Assembly: GCA_029978705.1 (NCBI GenBank)
Contig: JAPOIY010000009.1
Location: 1-64,000 of the forward strand
DNA length: 64,000 nucleotides
Origin: Actinomycetota bacterium
Lineage (GTDB): Bacteria; Actinomycetota; Actinomycetes; S36-B12; GCA-2699445
Reading direction: 5' to 3'
Positions 1 to 10,804 of the stretch are shown piece after piece (the first letter of the stretch is position 1; each line of letters begins with the position of its first letter). Under the pieces are notes generated by a model. That model was not told the DNA's origin. It worked only from the letters and a program-made list of their open reading frames with translations, and searched no databases. A program made the translations under genes and the position numbers.

Positions 1-1
1 G

Positions 2-1300
2 CGGGTCAACGTCGAGTTCATCTCCGCCAACCCGACCGGCCCCCTGCACCTGGGTCACACCCGGTGGGCGGCGGTGGGAGACGCGATCGCCCGCGTCTTC
101 GCCGCGGCGGGGGCCGAAGCGGCACGGGAGTTCTACATCAACGACCGCGGCGTGCAGATGGACAAGTTCGGCGAGTCCATCGCGAACGCGGCAGCCGGGC
201 AGCCGGCCCCGGAGGACGGGTACCACGGCGGGTACATCACCGACCTCGCGGCCCGGATCCTCCGGGAACACCCCGAGTACGCCGACCTGAGCGGAGCCGA
301 GCGCATCGCCGCGTTCCGGGAGGCCGGCTATGCCATCCAGCTGCAGCAGCAGAAGGACGTCCTCGAGCTGTTCCGGACCCACTTCGACGTGTGGGCGTCG
401 GAACGGGCCCTGCATGAGTCCGGTGCCGTGGAGCGCGGTCTCGAACGTCTGCGGGAACAGGGTCACGTCTACGACAAGGACGGAGCCGTCTGGCTGCGCA
501 CCACGACCTTCGGCGACGACAAGGACCGGGTGCTCATCAAGGCGGATGGCGAAGGCACCTACTTCCTGAGCGACACCGCCTACTACATCGACAAGCGGGC
601 GCGCGGTTTCGATCTCTGCCTCTACCTCCTCGGCGCCGACCACCACGGCTACGTCGGCCGCCTCAAGGCCGTCGCGGCCTGCGCCGGCGACGATCCCGAC
701 CGCAACATCGAGGTCCCGATCGGGCAGATGGTCAAGATGGTGAAGGGCGGCGAGGAGGTGCGTCTGTCCAAGCGGGCGGGCAACATCATCACCCTCGAGG
801 ACCTGGTGGACGAGGTCGGCGTCGACGCCGCCCGCTACTCGCTGATCCGCTACCCCGTCGATTCCCCGCTGGTGCTGGACCTCGACCTGCTCGTGCGCCG
901 CTCCAACGACAACCCCGTCTACTACGTGCAGTACGCCCACGCCCGGATCTCATCGGTGCTGCGCAACGCCGCCGAACTCGGCATCGACTGGCGGTCGGGG
1001 CCGTTCGCCCCCGAACTGTTGGACCACGAGATGGAGTCCCGGCTGCTGGGCGTCCTGGCCGACTACCCCCGGGTGCTGGAGACCGCCGCCGAGTTGCGTG
1101 AACCGCACCGCGTCGCCCGGTACCTCGAAGAGTTGGCCACGGCGTACCACAAGTTCTACGACTCCTGCCGGGTGCTGCCGCGCGGTGACGAACCGGTCGA
1201 ACCCATCACCGGTGCGCGGCTGTGGCTGTGCGCCGCGACCTGCCAGGTGCTGGCCAACGGCCTGGAGTTGCTCGGTGTGAGCGCTCCCGAGCGGATGTGA
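2..1300 (+). CDS. argS: Arginyl-tRNA synthetase, 3' part (N-terminus outside window)
   Basis: Class I arginyl-tRNA synthetase, which charges tRNA-Arg with arginine in the cytoplasm. The reading frame is already open at base 2, so the N-terminal tRNA-recognition domain lies outside the window. About 432 residues are visible. The HIGH-type signature ([11 protein letters not shown]) is at the very start, and the KMSKS-type loop is the degenerate [10 protein letters not shown] helical anticodon-binding domain of the DALR type fills the C-terminal third. lysA starts 3 bp downstream, so the two are probably co-transcribed, as in mycobacteria. Confidence 0.97.
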   Translation, partial: RVNVEFISANPTGPLHLGHTRWAAVGDAIARVFAAAGAEAAREFYINDRGVQMDKFGESIANAAAGQPAPEDGYHGGYITDLAARILREHPEYADLSGAERIAAFREAGYAIQLQQQKDVLELFRTHFDVWASERALHESGAVERGLERLREQGHVYDKDGAVWLRTTTFGDDKDRVLIKADGEGTYFLSDTAYYIDKRARGFDLCLYLLGADHHGYVGRLKAVAACAGDDPDRNIEVPIGQMVKMVKGGEEVRLSKRAGNIITLEDLVDEVGVDAARYSLIRYPVDSPLVLDLDLLVRRSNDNPVYYVQYAHARISSVLRNAAELGIDWRSGPFAPELLDHEMESRLLGVLADYPRVLETAAELREPHRVARYLEELATAYHKFYDSCRVLPRGDEPVEPITGARLWLCAATCQVLANGLELLGVSAPERM

Positions 1301-1303
1301 CGC

Positions 1304-2719
1304 GTGCCTGCCCATCCCGCCGGACCCCGGCACGAGGACGTCATCGATCCGCACGGGGTCCCGGCCCGCCCCGGGGACCCGGCGGTCATGTCGGACCTGG
1401 ACCCCGCTATCTGGCCCGCCGGTGCGCGGCGGCTGCCCGACGGCGAGATGGAGATCGCGGGATCACGTGTGACCGCCATCGCGGCTGAGGCGCTGACCCC
1501 CGTCGTGGTGCTCGACGAACGGCAGGTGCGCCGCGCTGCGCGCGACTACGCCGCCGCCTACGCCGCGACCGGCGCGCAGACCCGGGTGTACTACGCCGGC
1601 AAGGCATTCCTGGCGACCGCCGTCGCGCGCTGGCTCGACGCTGAGGGCGTCGGGATCGACGTCTGCTCGGCGGGAGAGCTGGAGACGGCCGTGCGGGCCG
1701 GGGTCCCCGGTGGGCAGCTGCTGTTCCACGGCAACAACAAGAGCGAGGCTGAGATCGCGCGGGCCCTCGAGGTGGGGGTCGGACGTTTCGTCGTCGACTC
1801 CTTCGCGGAGATCGCCCGGATCGCCATGCTGGCCGACGAGGCGGGGGTGGTGGCCGACTGCCTCGTCCGGGTCACGGTCGGGGTGGAGGCCCACACCCAC
1901 GAGTTCATCGCCACCGCGCACGAGGACCAGAAGTTCGGCCTCGCGTTGGCCGACGGGGTGGCGGCCGAGGCGGTCCGCCGCGTGGCGGCCCTACCGAGCC
2001 TCCGGCTGCGCGGACTCCATTCGCACATCGGATCGCAGATCTTCGATCCGGCGGGCTTCGAGGTGGCGACCCGACGGCTCGTGGGATTCGCCGCCGATCT
2101 CGCTGCCGAGGGGATCGCCGTCGAGGAGGTGAACCTGGGTGGGGGCATGGGCATCGCGTATACGGCCGCCGATGACCCTCTCGACGTGGCCGACATGGCC
2201 GACGCCCTCGTCGAGATCGTGCGGCGGGAGTGCGACCAGGCGGGACTCGTCCTGCCGACCCTGTGTGTGGAGCCGGGCCGCGCCATCATCGGCCCGGCCG
2301 GGGTGACGCTCTACACGGTGGGGACGATCAAGAGCGTGGACCTCGGGCACGGCGTGACCCGCACGTTCGTCTCGGTCGACGGGGGGATGAGTGACAACAT
2401 CCGGACGGCGCTCTACGACGCCGACTACACCGTCACCCTCGCGAACCGGACGTCGGGGGCCGAGCCGATGCTGAGCCGCGTCGTCGGGAAACACTGCGAG
2501 AGCGGCGACATCGTCGTGCGCGACTGCTGGCTGCCGGCGGACCTGGCCCCGGGGGACCTGCTCGCGGTGGCTGCCACCGGCGCGTACTGCCGTTCGATGG
2601 CCTCGAACTACAACCAGGTGCCGCGGCCCGCGGTCATGGCGGTGGCCGACGGACACCTGACGACGGTGCTGCGGCGCGAGACCCTGGATGACCTGCTCGC
2701 CCTCGACCCCGGCGTCTGA
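1304..2719 (+). CDS. lysA: Diaminopimelate decarboxylase
   Basis: PLP enzyme that converts meso-diaminopimelate to L-lysine, the last step of lysine synthesis. The 471-residue protein has the fold III PLP-lysine motif (YYAGKAFL), the HSHIGSQ and glycine-rich GGGMGI phosphate-binding segments, EPGR, and the CESGD active-site motif near the C-terminus. I chose the GTG at 1304 because it gives the actinobacterial N-terminal extension (HPAGPRHEDV) seen in homologues; it lies 3 bp after argS. The convergent TM2 gene ends 10 bp after its stop. Confidence 0.96.
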   Translation: MPAHPAGPRHEDVIDPHGVPARPGDPAVMSDLDPAIWPAGARRLPDGEMEIAGSRVTAIAAEALTPVVVLDERQVRRAARDYAAAYAATGAQTRVYYAGKAFLATAVARWLDAEGVGIDVCSAGELETAVRAGVPGGQLLFHGNNKSEAEIARALEVGVGRFVVDSFAEIARIAMLADEAGVVADCLVRVTVGVEAHTHEFIATAHEDQKFGLALADGVAAEAVRRVAALPSLRLRGLHSHIGSQIFDPAGFEVATRRLVGFAADLAAEGIAVEEVNLGGGMGIAYTAADDPLDVADMADALVEIVRRECDQAGLVLPTLCVEPGRAIIGPAGVTLYTVGTIKSVDLGHGVTRTFVSVDGGMSDNIRTALYDADYTVTLANRTSGAEPMLSRVVGKHCESGDIVVRDCWLPADLAPGDLLAVAATGAYCRSMASNYNQVPRPAVMAVADGHLTTVLRRETLDDLLALDPGV

Positions 2720-2729
2720 GCGGCGAACC

Positions 2730-3131
2730 TCACCAGTTGTTGAGCACGAGCCCTTCCTTGTCCCGGAACGACCCGATCAGGATCATGATGAGGTCGATGA
2801 GCACCCAGATTCCCAGGCCTCCGAGGGTGAAGAGCATGAGGAGGCCGGTGCCGACCTTGCCCACGTAGAACCGGTGCACGCCGAACACGCCCAGGAACCA
2901 GGCCAGCAGTGCCGCGGCGAGGCGGCTCTTGGGGCTGACCGGCTCGCCGTACGCGTTGACGGCAGGCTTGCCGTCGGGGAAGACCGGGACGGTGGTGACG
3001 ACCACCGGGGCGACGACCTCCGGCGGCGCGGGAGCGGCTGCCGGGGGCATGGGAGTGGGCGCCGACGGTGCGGGGGGCGGTGGGGTCGGCTGCGGCTTCT
3101 CCGCGTTGGGATCGGGAGTCGGGGTGGACAT
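2730..3131 (-). CDS. TM2-domain membrane protein with Pro-rich N-terminus
   Basis: Small membrane protein of 133 residues. Residues 1-60 are rich in Pro and Ala. Residues from about 67 onward form a TM2 domain: two hydrophobic helices joined by a short turn with the [11 protein letters not shown] signature and a C-terminal loop. The ATG is preceded by GGAGG at a good distance. The gene is inserted between lysA and hom on the opposite strand and breaks an otherwise mycobacteria-like order. TM2 proteins have no single established function, so none is assigned. Confidence 0.85.
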   Translation of the reverse strand: MSTPTPDPNAEKPQPTPPPPAPSAPTPMPPAAAPAPPEVVAPVVVTTVPVFPDGKPAVNAYGEPVSPKSRLAAALLAWFLGVFGVHRFYVGKVGTGLLMLFTLGGLGIWVLIDLIMILIGSFRDKEGLVLNNW

Positions 3132-3243
3132 GGGAACCTCCAAGACCGACGGCCGGACGCGCCGTCTCCCCCATGATGATCTCCCCGCCGCGGGCCTGGC
3201 AAACACGTCCGGAGTCCCGGTGGGGCGTGGGGCGTCCATCTGG

Positions 3244-3249
3244 GACAAT
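3244..3249 (+). promoter_or_regulatory. Candidate -10 box for hom-thrC-thrB
   Basis: GACAAT hexamer in the 162-bp divergent region between the TM2 gene and hom, about 45 bp before the hom start. No convincing -35 box is seen. It would give a short leader containing the GGAGG ribosome-binding site near 3283. Confidence 0.35.
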
Positions 3250-3293
3250 TGCCCGACGCCGGGCTGACGTGGCCCAGGCACTGGAGGTCAGCT

Positions 3294-4616
3294 GTGTCGG
3301 ACTCCGACAACGTAAGCGGGTCAGCCGGGGCGGACTCCAATGACGTGACCGTGGCTCTCGTCGGGGGTGGGACGGTCGGATCGCAGGTCGCGCGGTTGCT
3401 GCTGGAGAGCGCCGACGACCTGGCCGCCCGCGTCGGCCGCCCCCTGCGGCTGACCGGCGTGGCGGTGCGCGATACCGCGAAACCGCGGCCCGGGATCCCC
3501 GCCGACCTGCTCACCGACGACGCCGCGGCCCTCGCCGCGTCGGGAGCGGATGTGGTCGTGGAACTGATCGGCGGCGTCTCGCCGGCCGACGAGTACGTGC
3601 GGGCGGCCATCGCCGCCGGATCCAGTGTCGTCTCCGCCAACAAGGCGCTCATGGCCGAGCAGGGCGGCGACCTGCATGAGGCGGCCGAGGAGGCCGGGGT
3701 CGACCTCTTCTACGAGGCCGCGGTCGCCGGCGCCATCCCGCTCCTGCGTCCCCTCGGCGACTCCCTGGCCGGCGACCGGATCAGCCGGGTGATGGGCATC
3801 GTCAACGGCACCACGAACTACATCCTCACCCGCATGGACGAGGAGGGCGCGGACTACGCCGACGTCCTGGCGGACGCGCAAGCCCTCGGGTACGCGGAAG
3901 CCGACCCCACCGCGGACGTCGCTGGGCTGGACGCTGCGGCGAAGGCCGCGATCCTGGCCAGCCTGGCCTTCCACACCCGCGTCACGCTCGACGACGTCTC
4001 CTGTGAGGGCATCGAGAACGTCACCGCCGCCGACGTGGCCGCCGCGCGGGACATGGGCTTCGTCATCAAGCTCCTCGCGATAGCGGACGTCACCCCCGAC
4101 GGCGCCGGGGTGTGTGTCCGCGTGCATCCCACGATGCTGCCCCGCACCCACCCGCTAGCCGCTGTGCGCGGCGCGTTCAACGCTGTCTTCGTGGAGGCGG
4201 ACGCAGCCGGTCAGGTGATGTTCTACGGGCAGGGCGCCGGCGGCGAGCCGACCGCCTCCGCTGTTCTCGGTGACCTCGTCACCGCCGCCCGACACCGGGT
4301 GTCGGGCTCTCTGGGGGCGGCGGCCTCCACCTACAACGACGTGGCCATCCTGCCGGCGACCCAGGCGCGGACCAGTTACTACGTCAATTTCAGCGTGACC
4401 GACAAGCCGGGTGTCCTGGCCGAGATCGCGCAGGTCTTCGCCGACAACGGCGTCAGCATCTCCGGCGTCCGGCAGGAAGGTCTCACCGACCAGGCGAGTC
4501 TGACCATCCGGACCCATGAGGCCGTGGACGAGGCGCTGCGCGCCACCGTGGCGGCGGTCGGGGAGCTCGACTCCGTGCGCGAGGTGGCGGGTGTCATGAG
4601 GGTGGTGGGGGACTGA
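3294..4616 (+). CDS. hom: Homoserine dehydrogenase
   Basis: NAD(P)-dependent reduction of aspartate semialdehyde to homoserine, the branch to threonine and methionine. The 440-residue protein has an N-terminal Rossmann motif ([10 protein letters not shown]), the catalytic domain with [11 protein letters not shown], and a C-terminal ACT domain (about 365-440, beginning [17 protein letters not shown]) typical of threonine-feedback-regulated enzymes. The GTG at 3294 is preferred over the upstream in-frame ATG at 3249 because GGAGG lies just before it. Its stop overlaps the thrC start by one base (TGATG), so translation of the two is coupled. Confidence 0.97.
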   Translation: MSDSDNVSGSAGADSNDVTVALVGGGTVGSQVARLLLESADDLAARVGRPLRLTGVAVRDTAKPRPGIPADLLTDDAAALAASGADVVVELIGGVSPADEYVRAAIAAGSSVVSANKALMAEQGGDLHEAAEEAGVDLFYEAAVAGAIPLLRPLGDSLAGDRISRVMGIVNGTTNYILTRMDEEGADYADVLADAQALGYAEADPTADVAGLDAAAKAAILASLAFHTRVTLDDVSCEGIENVTAADVAAARDMGFVIKLLAIADVTPDGAGVCVRVHPTMLPRTHPLAAVRGAFNAVFVEADAAGQVMFYGQGAGGEPTASAVLGDLVTAARHRVSGSLGAAASTYNDVAILPATQARTSYYVNFSVTDKPGVLAEIAQVFADNGVSISGVRQEGLTDQASLTIRTHEAVDEALRATVAAVGELDSVREVAGVMRVVGD

Positions 4617-5686
4617 TGAGCCTGACCGGGCAGCAGACCGTGCCCCAATGGCGGGGCATCATGACCGAGTACGCCGACCGGCTTCCCGTCGGCCGCACCG
4701 TCGTGAGCCTGTGTGAGGGAGGGACACCTCTCATTCACGCGGAGTACCTCAGTTCCCTGGTGGGCGCCGACGTCTGGCTCAAACTGGAGGGCGCCAATCC
4801 CACCGGGTCCTTCAAGGACCGCGGCATGACCATGGCGATCTCGCGGGCGGTCGACGACGGTGACCGGGCGGTCATCTGCGCCTCCACGGGCAACACCAGC
4901 GCCAGTGCGGCCGCCTATGCGGGCAAGGCGGGGCTCACGTGCGCCGTGCTCATCCCCGACGGCAAGATCGCCATGGGGAAGCTGGCCCAGGCGGTCATCC
5001 ACGGCGCGCGACTGCTCGCCGTGCAGGGCAACTTCGACGACTGCCTGACCCTGGCGCGGGACCTGGCCGACCACTACCCGGTCGCCCTGGTCAACAGCGT
5101 CAACCCCGTGCGGATCGAAGGACAGAAGACGGCGGCTTTCGAGATCGTCGACCGGTTGGGGGACGCCCCCGACATCCATTGCCTGCCGGTCGGGAACGCC
5201 GGCAACATCACCGCCTACTGGCGCGGCTACGGGGAGTCCGCCGCGGCCGGCGCCGCCACCCGCCGGCCGCAGATGTGGGGGTTCCAGGCGGCCGGGGCCG
5301 CGCCGATCGTGCGCGGTGAGCCCGTCAGCCAGCCCGAGACCATCGCTTCGGCGATCCGGATCGGCAACCCCGCATCCTGGCAGGGCGCCCTCGCCGCCCG
5401 CGACGAGTCCGAGGGCGTGATCGAGGCGGTCACCGACGAGCAGATCCTCGCCGCCTACCGGCTGCTCGCCCGGCATGAGGGGGTCTTCTGCGAGCCCGCC
5501 AGCGCCGCCAGCGTCGCCGGTCTGCTGCAACGGCAGTCGGAGGTCCCGGCGGGCAGCCGTATCGTGTGCACCCTTACCGGCAACGGCCTCAAGGACCCTC
5601 AGTGGGCCTTGGAGTCCGCACCTGCTCCGACCGTGATCCCGGTCTCCGCGCAGGCAGCCGCCGAACACCTAGGCCTGCTGTCGTGA
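4616..5686 (+). CDS. thrC: Threonine synthase
   Basis: PLP-dependent conversion of O-phosphohomoserine to threonine. The 356-residue length is normal for the short actinobacterial form. The PLP-binding lysine lies in [11 protein letters not shown] and the phosphate-binding loop is in STGNTSAS. It is the middle gene of hom-thrC-thrB, overlapping hom by 1 nt and thrB by 4 nt (GTGA). Confidence 0.97.
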   Translation: MSLTGQQTVPQWRGIMTEYADRLPVGRTVVSLCEGGTPLIHAEYLSSLVGADVWLKLEGANPTGSFKDRGMTMAISRAVDDGDRAVICASTGNTSASAAAYAGKAGLTCAVLIPDGKIAMGKLAQAVIHGARLLAVQGNFDDCLTLARDLADHYPVALVNSVNPVRIEGQKTAAFEIVDRLGDAPDIHCLPVGNAGNITAYWRGYGESAAAGAATRRPQMWGFQAAGAAPIVRGEPVSQPETIASAIRIGNPASWQGALAARDESEGVIEAVTDEQILAAYRLLARHEGVFCEPASAASVAGLLQRQSEVPAGSRIVCTLTGNGLKDPQWALESAPAPTVIPVSAQAAAEHLGLLS

Positions 5687-6591
5687 TCGAGCCCGGGATG
5701 CACGTCGGCGTGTCCGTTCCCGCGACGAGTGCCAACCTGGGACCCGGTTTCGACTGCCTGGGCCTCGCCCTGGGCATCCGCGACGAGTACGAGGTGATCG
5801 TCACCCCCGGTGCCGCGGTGTCGGTCGTCAGCGAGGGCGAGTCCAGCGATGACCTCCCGGCCGACGGCGACCACTTGGTGGCGCGCGCCCTCCTGGCCAT
5901 GCTGGCGGCGGCCGGACAGGGCGTCGCCGGTCTCGAACTGAGATGCCGCAACAGCGTGCCGCAGAGCCGGGGTCTGGGGTCCTCGGCGGCCGCGATCGTC
6001 GGCGGCGTCGCCCTGGGCGCGGCACTGGCGGGCGTCGACGACCACGCCCTCATGCTGGACGTGGCCACCCGCATCGAGGGGCACCCCGACAACGTGGCCG
6101 CCGCCCTGCTGGGCGGCCTGACCGTGGCGTGGACCTCCCACTCCGGGGGTCACGCGACCCGCCTGCCGGTGGTCGAAGGCGTCATCCCCGTGGTCTTCAT
6201 CCCGGAGGGGACCAGCCCCACCGAGCGGGCCCGCGCGGCGCTGCCGGCCACCGTCCCGTTTGCGGCAGCAGCCTTCAACGTTGCGCGCGCGGCACTCCTG
6301 CTCGCCGCGCTCACCCGGGATCCGGCCCTGTTGCTGCCGGCCACGGAGGACCAGTTGCACCAGGAGCAGCGCCGCGACACCTATCCCCAGTCCTTCGACC
6401 TGGTGACGCGGTTGCGGGGATCCGACCACGCCGCCGCCATCTCCGGCGCGGGACCGGCCGTGCTGGTCCTGGCCGGCGGGGCAGAGGAGGCTCGGACGGT
6501 CGCGGCCACGCCCGCGCCGGGCTTCCGGGCCGTGGTCTCCGAGATCGGGGAAGGGGTCGCCACGACACGGTTCGGCGGGGGCGGGTCATGA
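5683..6591 (+). CDS. thrB: Homoserine kinase
   Basis: GHMP-family kinase that phosphorylates homoserine to feed ThrC. The 302-residue protein carries the GHMP ATP-binding loop [14 protein letters not shown] and an early [18 protein letters not shown] motif. The GTG start overlaps the thrC stop as GTGA; an ATG five codons further in (5698) is an alternative. It is the last gene of the threonine operon. Confidence 0.96.
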   Translation: MIEPGMHVGVSVPATSANLGPGFDCLGLALGIRDEYEVIVTPGAAVSVVSEGESSDDLPADGDHLVARALLAMLAAAGQGVAGLELRCRNSVPQSRGLGSSAAAIVGGVALGAALAGVDDHALMLDVATRIEGHPDNVAAALLGGLTVAWTSHSGGHATRLPVVEGVIPVVFIPEGTSPTERARAALPATVPFAAAAFNVARAALLLAALTRDPALLLPATEDQLHQEQRRDTYPQSFDLVTRLRGSDHAAAISGAGPAVLVLAGGAEEARTVAATPAPGFRAVVSEIGEGVATTRFGGGGS

Positions 6592-6825
6592 GAAGCGCTG
6601 GGACGTGTTACGGTGGTCACATCGCCACGGGCCACGACAGCGGCCGAACAGATCATCAGGCGTTCTTACGTTCCAGTTGATCAAGCGGTTGTTTCCGAGG
6701 TCCGGGCTTCATTCAGGGAATGACGGGTCCCCATCCATCTCGCGTCTTGATCAGTTTCGCTCCCGACGTTCCCGCCCATCACGACACCGGGTGCTCCGCA
6801 CCCGAGAACAAAGGATCACACTCAC
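6592..6825 (+). promoter_or_regulatory. Long leader region of rho
   Basis: 234-bp region before rho that is clearly more AT-rich than its surroundings. It holds a candidate -10 box TACGGT (6609-6614), which would give a leader of roughly 200 nt. It also has a perfect 7-bp hairpin CGGGTGC-tcc-GCACCCG (6788-6804), followed by AAGGA (6811-6815) ten bases before the GTG start. TTGATCA occurs at both 6678 and 6758. Autoregulation of rho through its leader is known in other bacteria; here it is inferred only from position and structure. Confidence 0.4.
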
Positions 6826-8541
6826 GTGACCGAGACCTTGTCACAGGAATCCACCGACGAGACCCCCAAGCGCAAGGGCAACGGCCTCAGCGGGATGCTT
6901 CTGCCGGAGCTGCGCCAGATGGCGCAGGATCTGGGCATCTCCGGAGTCAGCGGCATGCGCAAGAGCGACCTGGTCGAGGCGATCGACGCCCGGCGCGGCG
7001 GCGGCTCCTCGAGCCCGGCGCCAACCCAGGACGCCGCTCCCCAGCCGTCCCAGGACGCCGATCCCCCGGCACCGCAGCAGGACGACGACCAGCAGTCCCA
7101 GGACTCCTCCGACGACGGGCGCCGTCGCGACACCCGGCAACGCCGCGGTCAGCAGGGCGACGACCGGCAGCGCAACGACGACCGGCAGCGCAACGACGAC
7201 CGCCAGCGCAACGACGACCGCGGCGACCAGGACCAGGGCGACAGCCGGGGGGGTCAGCAGCGCGGCAACCAGCAGCGCGACAACCAGCAGCGCGACGAAG
7301 GCAGCAGCAGCCGCCGCCGCCGCCGTGGCCGCGACCGCAACAACCGCCGCGGCGGTGGTGGCGGCCGGGACGCCGAGCCCGTGATCAACGAGGACGACGT
7401 CCTCCTGCCGGTGGCCGGGATCCTCGATGTGCTCGACAACTACGCGTTCGTGCGCACGAGCGGCTACCTGCCCGGCCCCAACGACGTCTACGTCTCCCTG
7501 TCCATGATCAAGCGGACCGGCATGCGCAAGGGGGACGCCGTCACCGGCCTGGTGCGCCAGCCGCACGAAGGGGAGCGCCGGGAGAAGTTCAACCCGCTCG
7601 TCAAGGTCGAGACGGTCAACGGGGCTCCCGTCGAGGAGTCCCGTGACCGGCCGGACTTCTCCAAGCTGACCCCGCTGTACCCGCAGAGCCGGCTGCGCCT
7701 GGAGACCGAGCCCGGCAACCTGACCACGCGCGTCATCGACCTGGTGGCACCCATCGGCAAGGGACAGCGCGGGCTCATCGTGTCTCCCCCCAAGGCGGGC
7801 AAGACCATGGTGCTGCAGAGCATCGCGAACGCCATCACCACCAACAACCCCGAGTGCCACCTGATGGTGGTGCTCGTGGACGAGCGGCCCGAAGAGGTCA
7901 CCGACATGCAGCGGTCGGTCAACGGGGAGGTCATCGCCTCCACGTTCGACCGTCCCGCCGACGACCACACCACGGTCGCGGAACTGGCCATCGAGCGCGC
8001 CAAGCGCCTCGTCGAGCTGGGCCACGACGTCGTGGTGCTGCTCGACTCGATGACCCGCCTCGGGCGCGCCTACAACCTCGCGGCGCCGGCCTCGGGACGC
8101 ATCCTGTCCGGCGGTGTCGACTCGGCTGCCCTGTACCCGCCCAAGAAGTTCTTCGGCGCAGCGCGCAACATCGAGAACGGCGGCTCGCTGACGATCCTCG
8201 CGACGGCCCTGGTCGAGACCGGGTCCCGCATGGACGAAGTGATCTTCGAGGAGTTCAAGGGCACCGGCAACATGGAACTCAAGTTGGACCGCCGCCTGGC
8301 GGACAAGCGCATCTTCCCCGCCGTCGACGTCGACGCCTCCGGTACCCGCAAGGAAGAACTCCTGATGGGAACCGAGGAACTCAAGATCGTGTGGAAGCTC
8401 CGTCGGGTGCTGCATGCCCTGGAGACCCAGCAGGCCATCGAACTGCTGCTCACCAAGCTGCGCCAGACCAAGACGAACTACGAGTTCCTCAGCCAGGTCC
8501 AGAAGACCACCCCCGGAGCCCCGGACCTCGACAGCGAGTGA
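6826..8541 (+). CDS. rho: Transcription termination factor Rho
   Basis: Hexameric RNA-dependent ATPase that ends transcription. The 571-residue protein has an N-terminal Rho_N helix domain (about 12-55, [21 protein letters not shown]) and a long hydrophilic insert (about 60-185) full of Asp, Arg, Gln and Asn. The RNA-binding cold-shock-like domain follows from about 190, then the ATPase domain with Walker A SPPKAGKT and Walker B VVLLDS. The insert is typical of high-GC actinobacterial Rho but unusually repetitive here. A hairpin terminator follows. Confidence 0.98.
   Translation: MTETLSQESTDETPKRKGNGLSGMLLPELRQMAQDLGISGVSGMRKSDLVEAIDARRGGGSSSPAPTQDAAPQPSQDADPPAPQQDDDQQSQDSSDDGRRRDTRQRRGQQGDDRQRNDDRQRNDDRQRNDDRGDQDQGDSRGGQQRGNQQRDNQQRDEGSSSRRRRRGRDRNNRRGGGGGRDAEPVINEDDVLLPVAGILDVLDNYAFVRTSGYLPGPNDVYVSLSMIKRTGMRKGDAVTGLVRQPHEGERREKFNPLVKVETVNGAPVEESRDRPDFSKLTPLYPQSRLRLETEPGNLTTRVIDLVAPIGKGQRGLIVSPPKAGKTMVLQSIANAITTNNPECHLMVVLVDERPEEVTDMQRSVNGEVIASTFDRPADDHTTVAELAIERAKRLVELGHDVVVLLDSMTRLGRAYNLAAPASGRILSGGVDSAALYPPKKFFGAARNIENGGSLTILATALVETGSRMDEVIFEEFKGTGNMELKLDRRLADKRIFPAVDVDASGTRKEELLMGTEELKIVWKLRRVLHALETQQAIELLLTKLRQTKTNYEFLSQVQKTTPGAPDLDSE
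7159..7221 (+). repeat. 18-bp tandem repeat inside rho
   Basis: Three 18-bp units (GACGACCGGCAGCGCAAC, third copy with one change) plus a half unit, in frame, encoding repeated DDRQRN. A shorter [10 protein letters not shown] repeat follows downstream. It sits in the disordered insert of Rho. Confidence 0.9.
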
Positions 8542-8549
8542 CGGTTTGG

Positions 8550-8584
8550 GGAGCCGCGGCGTTCCATGGGACACTGGCGGCTCC
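8550..8584 (+). terminator. Hairpin terminator after rho
   Basis: Perfect 8-bp inverted repeat GGAGCCGC (8550-8557) and GCGGCTCC (8577-8584) with a 19-nt loop, 9 bp after the rho stop. There is no U-tract, as is common in actinobacteria. Confidence 0.5.
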
Positions 8585-8631
8585 GCCTCCGGTTCACGCC
8601 TCGGCGACCCGGAGTTGAGACATGAGGAGAC

Positions 8632-8859
8632 ATGGCCATGAGGGCTGACATCCACCCCGAGTACGGGGAGACCCAGGTCACCTGCACCTGTGGGAACACG
8701 TTCACGACGCGTAGCACGGCGAAGGACGGTGTGATCCACGCCGACGTGTGCTCAGCCTGCCATCCGTTCTACACCGGCAAGCAGAAGATCCTCGACAGCG
8801 GCGGCCGCGTCGCCAAGTTCGAGAAGCGCTTCGGCAAAGGTAGCTCGGACAAGAAGTGA
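8632..8859 (+). CDS. rpmE: 50S ribosomal protein L31, zinc type
   Basis: Large-subunit ribosomal protein of 75 residues. It has the four zinc-binding cysteines C18, C20, C40 and C43 (TCTCGN and [13 protein letters not shown]), so it is the zinc-containing form rather than the zinc-free stress paralogue. GAGGAG lies just before the ATG at 8632; a second ATG two codons in is possible. Its stop overlaps the prfA ATG by one base. Confidence 0.97.
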   Translation: MAMRADIHPEYGETQVTCTCGNTFTTRSTAKDGVIHADVCSACHPFYTGKQKILDSGGRVAKFEKRFGKGSSDKK

Positions 8860-9932
8860 TGTTCGAGGTCTGCGAGGACCTCGTCGCGGAGTACACCGAC
8901 ATCGAGGCGCATCTGACGCGCCCGGAGGTTCATGCGGACCAGGCGCTGGCCCGTCGGCTCGGCCGGCGGTTCGCGCAACTGCGCCCCATCGTGGCGGACT
9001 ACCGCTCCTGGCTGGCGCTGGGTGAGGACCTGACGGCCGCCCAGGAACTGGCCGCTGAGGACCCGGCGTTCACCTCGGAAGTGACCGCGCTCACCGAGCA
9101 GCGGGACGATGTGGCCCAACGGCTCACCGGTCTGCTCGCACCCCGTGACCCCTTGGCCGACAAGGATGTCATCGTCGAGGTGAAGGCGGGGGAGGGCGGT
9201 GCGGAGTCCGCTCTCTTCGCCGCCGACCTGCTGCGGATGTACCAGCGCTACGCGGAACGCCGCGGCTGGACGACGGAGATCCTCGATCTGGAGGAGTCCG
9301 ACCTCGGTGGGGTGAAAGACGTGTCCCTGGCGGTCAAGGCCCGATCCGTGGCGAGCCCCGACGACGCACCGTACGGGCGCCTGAAGTTCGAGGGTGGGGT
9401 GCACCGGGTCCAGCGCGTCCCGGTCACCGAGTCCTCGGGACGCATCCACACCTCGGCTGCCGGCGTCTTCGTCATGCCCGAAGCCGAGGACGTCGACGTA
9501 GCGATCGACCCGAACGACCTGAGGATCGACGTGTTCCGCTCCAGCGGACCCGGCGGCCAGAGTGTCAACACCACCGACTCGGCGGTACGCATCACGCATC
9601 TGCCGACTGGCGTCGTGGTGTCGTGCCAGAACGAGAAGAGCCAACTGCAGAACCGGGAGCAGGCACTGCGCATCCTGCGCTCCCGGCTCCTGCTGCTGGC
9701 CCAGGAGGAGGCGGACCGCGAGGCGGCGGACGCCCGCCGCGCCCAGGTGCGCACCGTGGACCGGTCCGAGCGGATCCGGACCTACAACTTCCCGGAGAAC
9801 CGCATCTCCGACCACCGGGTCGGCTTCAAGGCACACAATCTCGACGCTGTCCTCGACGGCGACCTCGATGACGTGATCACCGCCCTGCTGGCGGCGGAGA
9901 CCGAGAGTCGGCTGGCGGCTGCCGAGTCGTGA
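8859..9932 (+). CDS. prfA: Peptide chain release factor 1
   Basis: Class I release factor that reads UAA and UAG and hydrolyses the finished peptidyl-tRNA. The 357-residue protein carries the catalytic GGQ loop in [16 protein letters not shown]. The ATG at 8859 (TGATG overlap with rpmE) is preferred; a GTG one codon earlier is also open. It overlaps prmC by 4 nt (GTGA), and PrmC methylates the glutamine of this GGQ motif, so the coupling makes functional sense. Confidence 0.97.
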   Translation: MFEVCEDLVAEYTDIEAHLTRPEVHADQALARRLGRRFAQLRPIVADYRSWLALGEDLTAAQELAAEDPAFTSEVTALTEQRDDVAQRLTGLLAPRDPLADKDVIVEVKAGEGGAESALFAADLLRMYQRYAERRGWTTEILDLEESDLGGVKDVSLAVKARSVASPDDAPYGRLKFEGGVHRVQRVPVTESSGRIHTSAAGVFVMPEAEDVDVAIDPNDLRIDVFRSSGPGGQSVNTTDSAVRITHLPTGVVVSCQNEKSQLQNREQALRILRSRLLLLAQEEADREAADARRAQVRTVDRSERIRTYNFPENRISDHRVGFKAHNLDAVLDGDLDDVITALLAAETESRLAAAES

Positions 9933-10804
9933 CGGACGCCCGCGAGGTGGTGGCTGCCGTCACCGAGACGCTCCGCGCCGCAGACGTCCCGAGCTCTGCC
10001 GTCGACGCCCGCTGGATCGTGTGCCATGTCCTCGGCACGTCGCCGGCGTCGCTGGCGTTCGCGGGGGACCTGACGCCCGACGAGTTGGCCGCGATCGAGG
10101 AGGCCGCCCGGCGGCGCGCGAGCCGCGAGCCGTTGCAGCACATCCTGGGAACGGCCCCCTTCGGTGACCTGGACCTGGCTGTCGGCCCGGGGGTGTTCGT
10201 GCCACGCCCCGAGACAGAGGTGATGGCGCAGTACGTGATCAACCACCTCTCCGGCCTGGACCGGAGCACGGTAGTCGTCGACGCCTGCAGCGGGTCCGGC
10301 GCGCTCGCCATCGCCGTGGCGTGCCACGTCCCGGCTCTGGTGACGGCCATCGAGGCGAGCCCGGACGCCGTCCCCTGGCTGGAGCGCAACGTCGCGGCGC
10401 AGCGCCCCCGCTTCGTCGGCCGGGGCTCGCAGATCGAGGTGGTCGCCGGCGACGTGGCCGACCCGAGTCTGTGGCCGCCGGCCGCCTCCGTGGACCTCGT
10501 CGTCAGTAACCCCCCCTACATCCCTGACGGGTGTGTGCCCCGCGACCCGGAGGTACGGGACCACGACCCGGCCGTTGCCCTCTTCGGCGGCCCGGACGGC
10601 TTCGCGGTCATCCGCCCGCTCGTCGCGGAGGCCGCCGCAGCCCTGCGCCCCGGAGGTCTGCTGGTCATCGAACACGCTGACGACCAGGGCGAGCCGGACG
10701 GTGTCCCCGCCCTGCTGCGGGCCCAAGGTGCCTTCTCCGACGTCACCGACCACCCCGATTGGGCTGGTCGTCCCCGGTTCACCAGCAGCGTGCGGGCCGG
10801 GTGA
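9929..10804 (+). CDS. prmC: Release factor glutamine N5-methyltransferase
   Basis: SAM-dependent methylase of the GGQ glutamine in release factors. The 291-residue protein has an N-terminal helical domain, a SAM motif near [16 protein letters not shown], and the NPPY substrate motif in [10 protein letters not shown]. The GTG start overlaps the prfA stop (GTGA). The next gene is convergent and ends at the adjacent base with no spacing. Confidence 0.96.
   Translation: MTDAREVVAAVTETLRAADVPSSAVDARWIVCHVLGTSPASLAFAGDLTPDELAAIEEAARRRASREPLQHILGTAPFGDLDLAVGPGVFVPRPETEVMAQYVINHLSGLDRSTVVVDACSGSGALAIAVACHVPALVTAIEASPDAVPWLERNVAAQRPRFVGRGSQIEVVAGDVADPSLWPPAASVDLVVSNPPYIPDGCVPRDPEVRDHDPAVALFGGPDGFAVIRPLVAEAAAALRPGGLLVIEHADDQGEPDGVPALLRAQGAFSDVTDHPDWAGRPRFTSSVRAG

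Noticed and set aside
7159-7330. Short phased repeats that could suggest a CRISPR array
   Set aside because: The units are directly adjacent without spacers and in frame inside rho.
6841-8739. Open frame of 632 codons on the minus strand opposite rho and rpmE
   Set aside because: It mirrors the rho reading frame in GC-rich DNA, gives low-complexity protein with no motif, and lies entirely over a certain gene.
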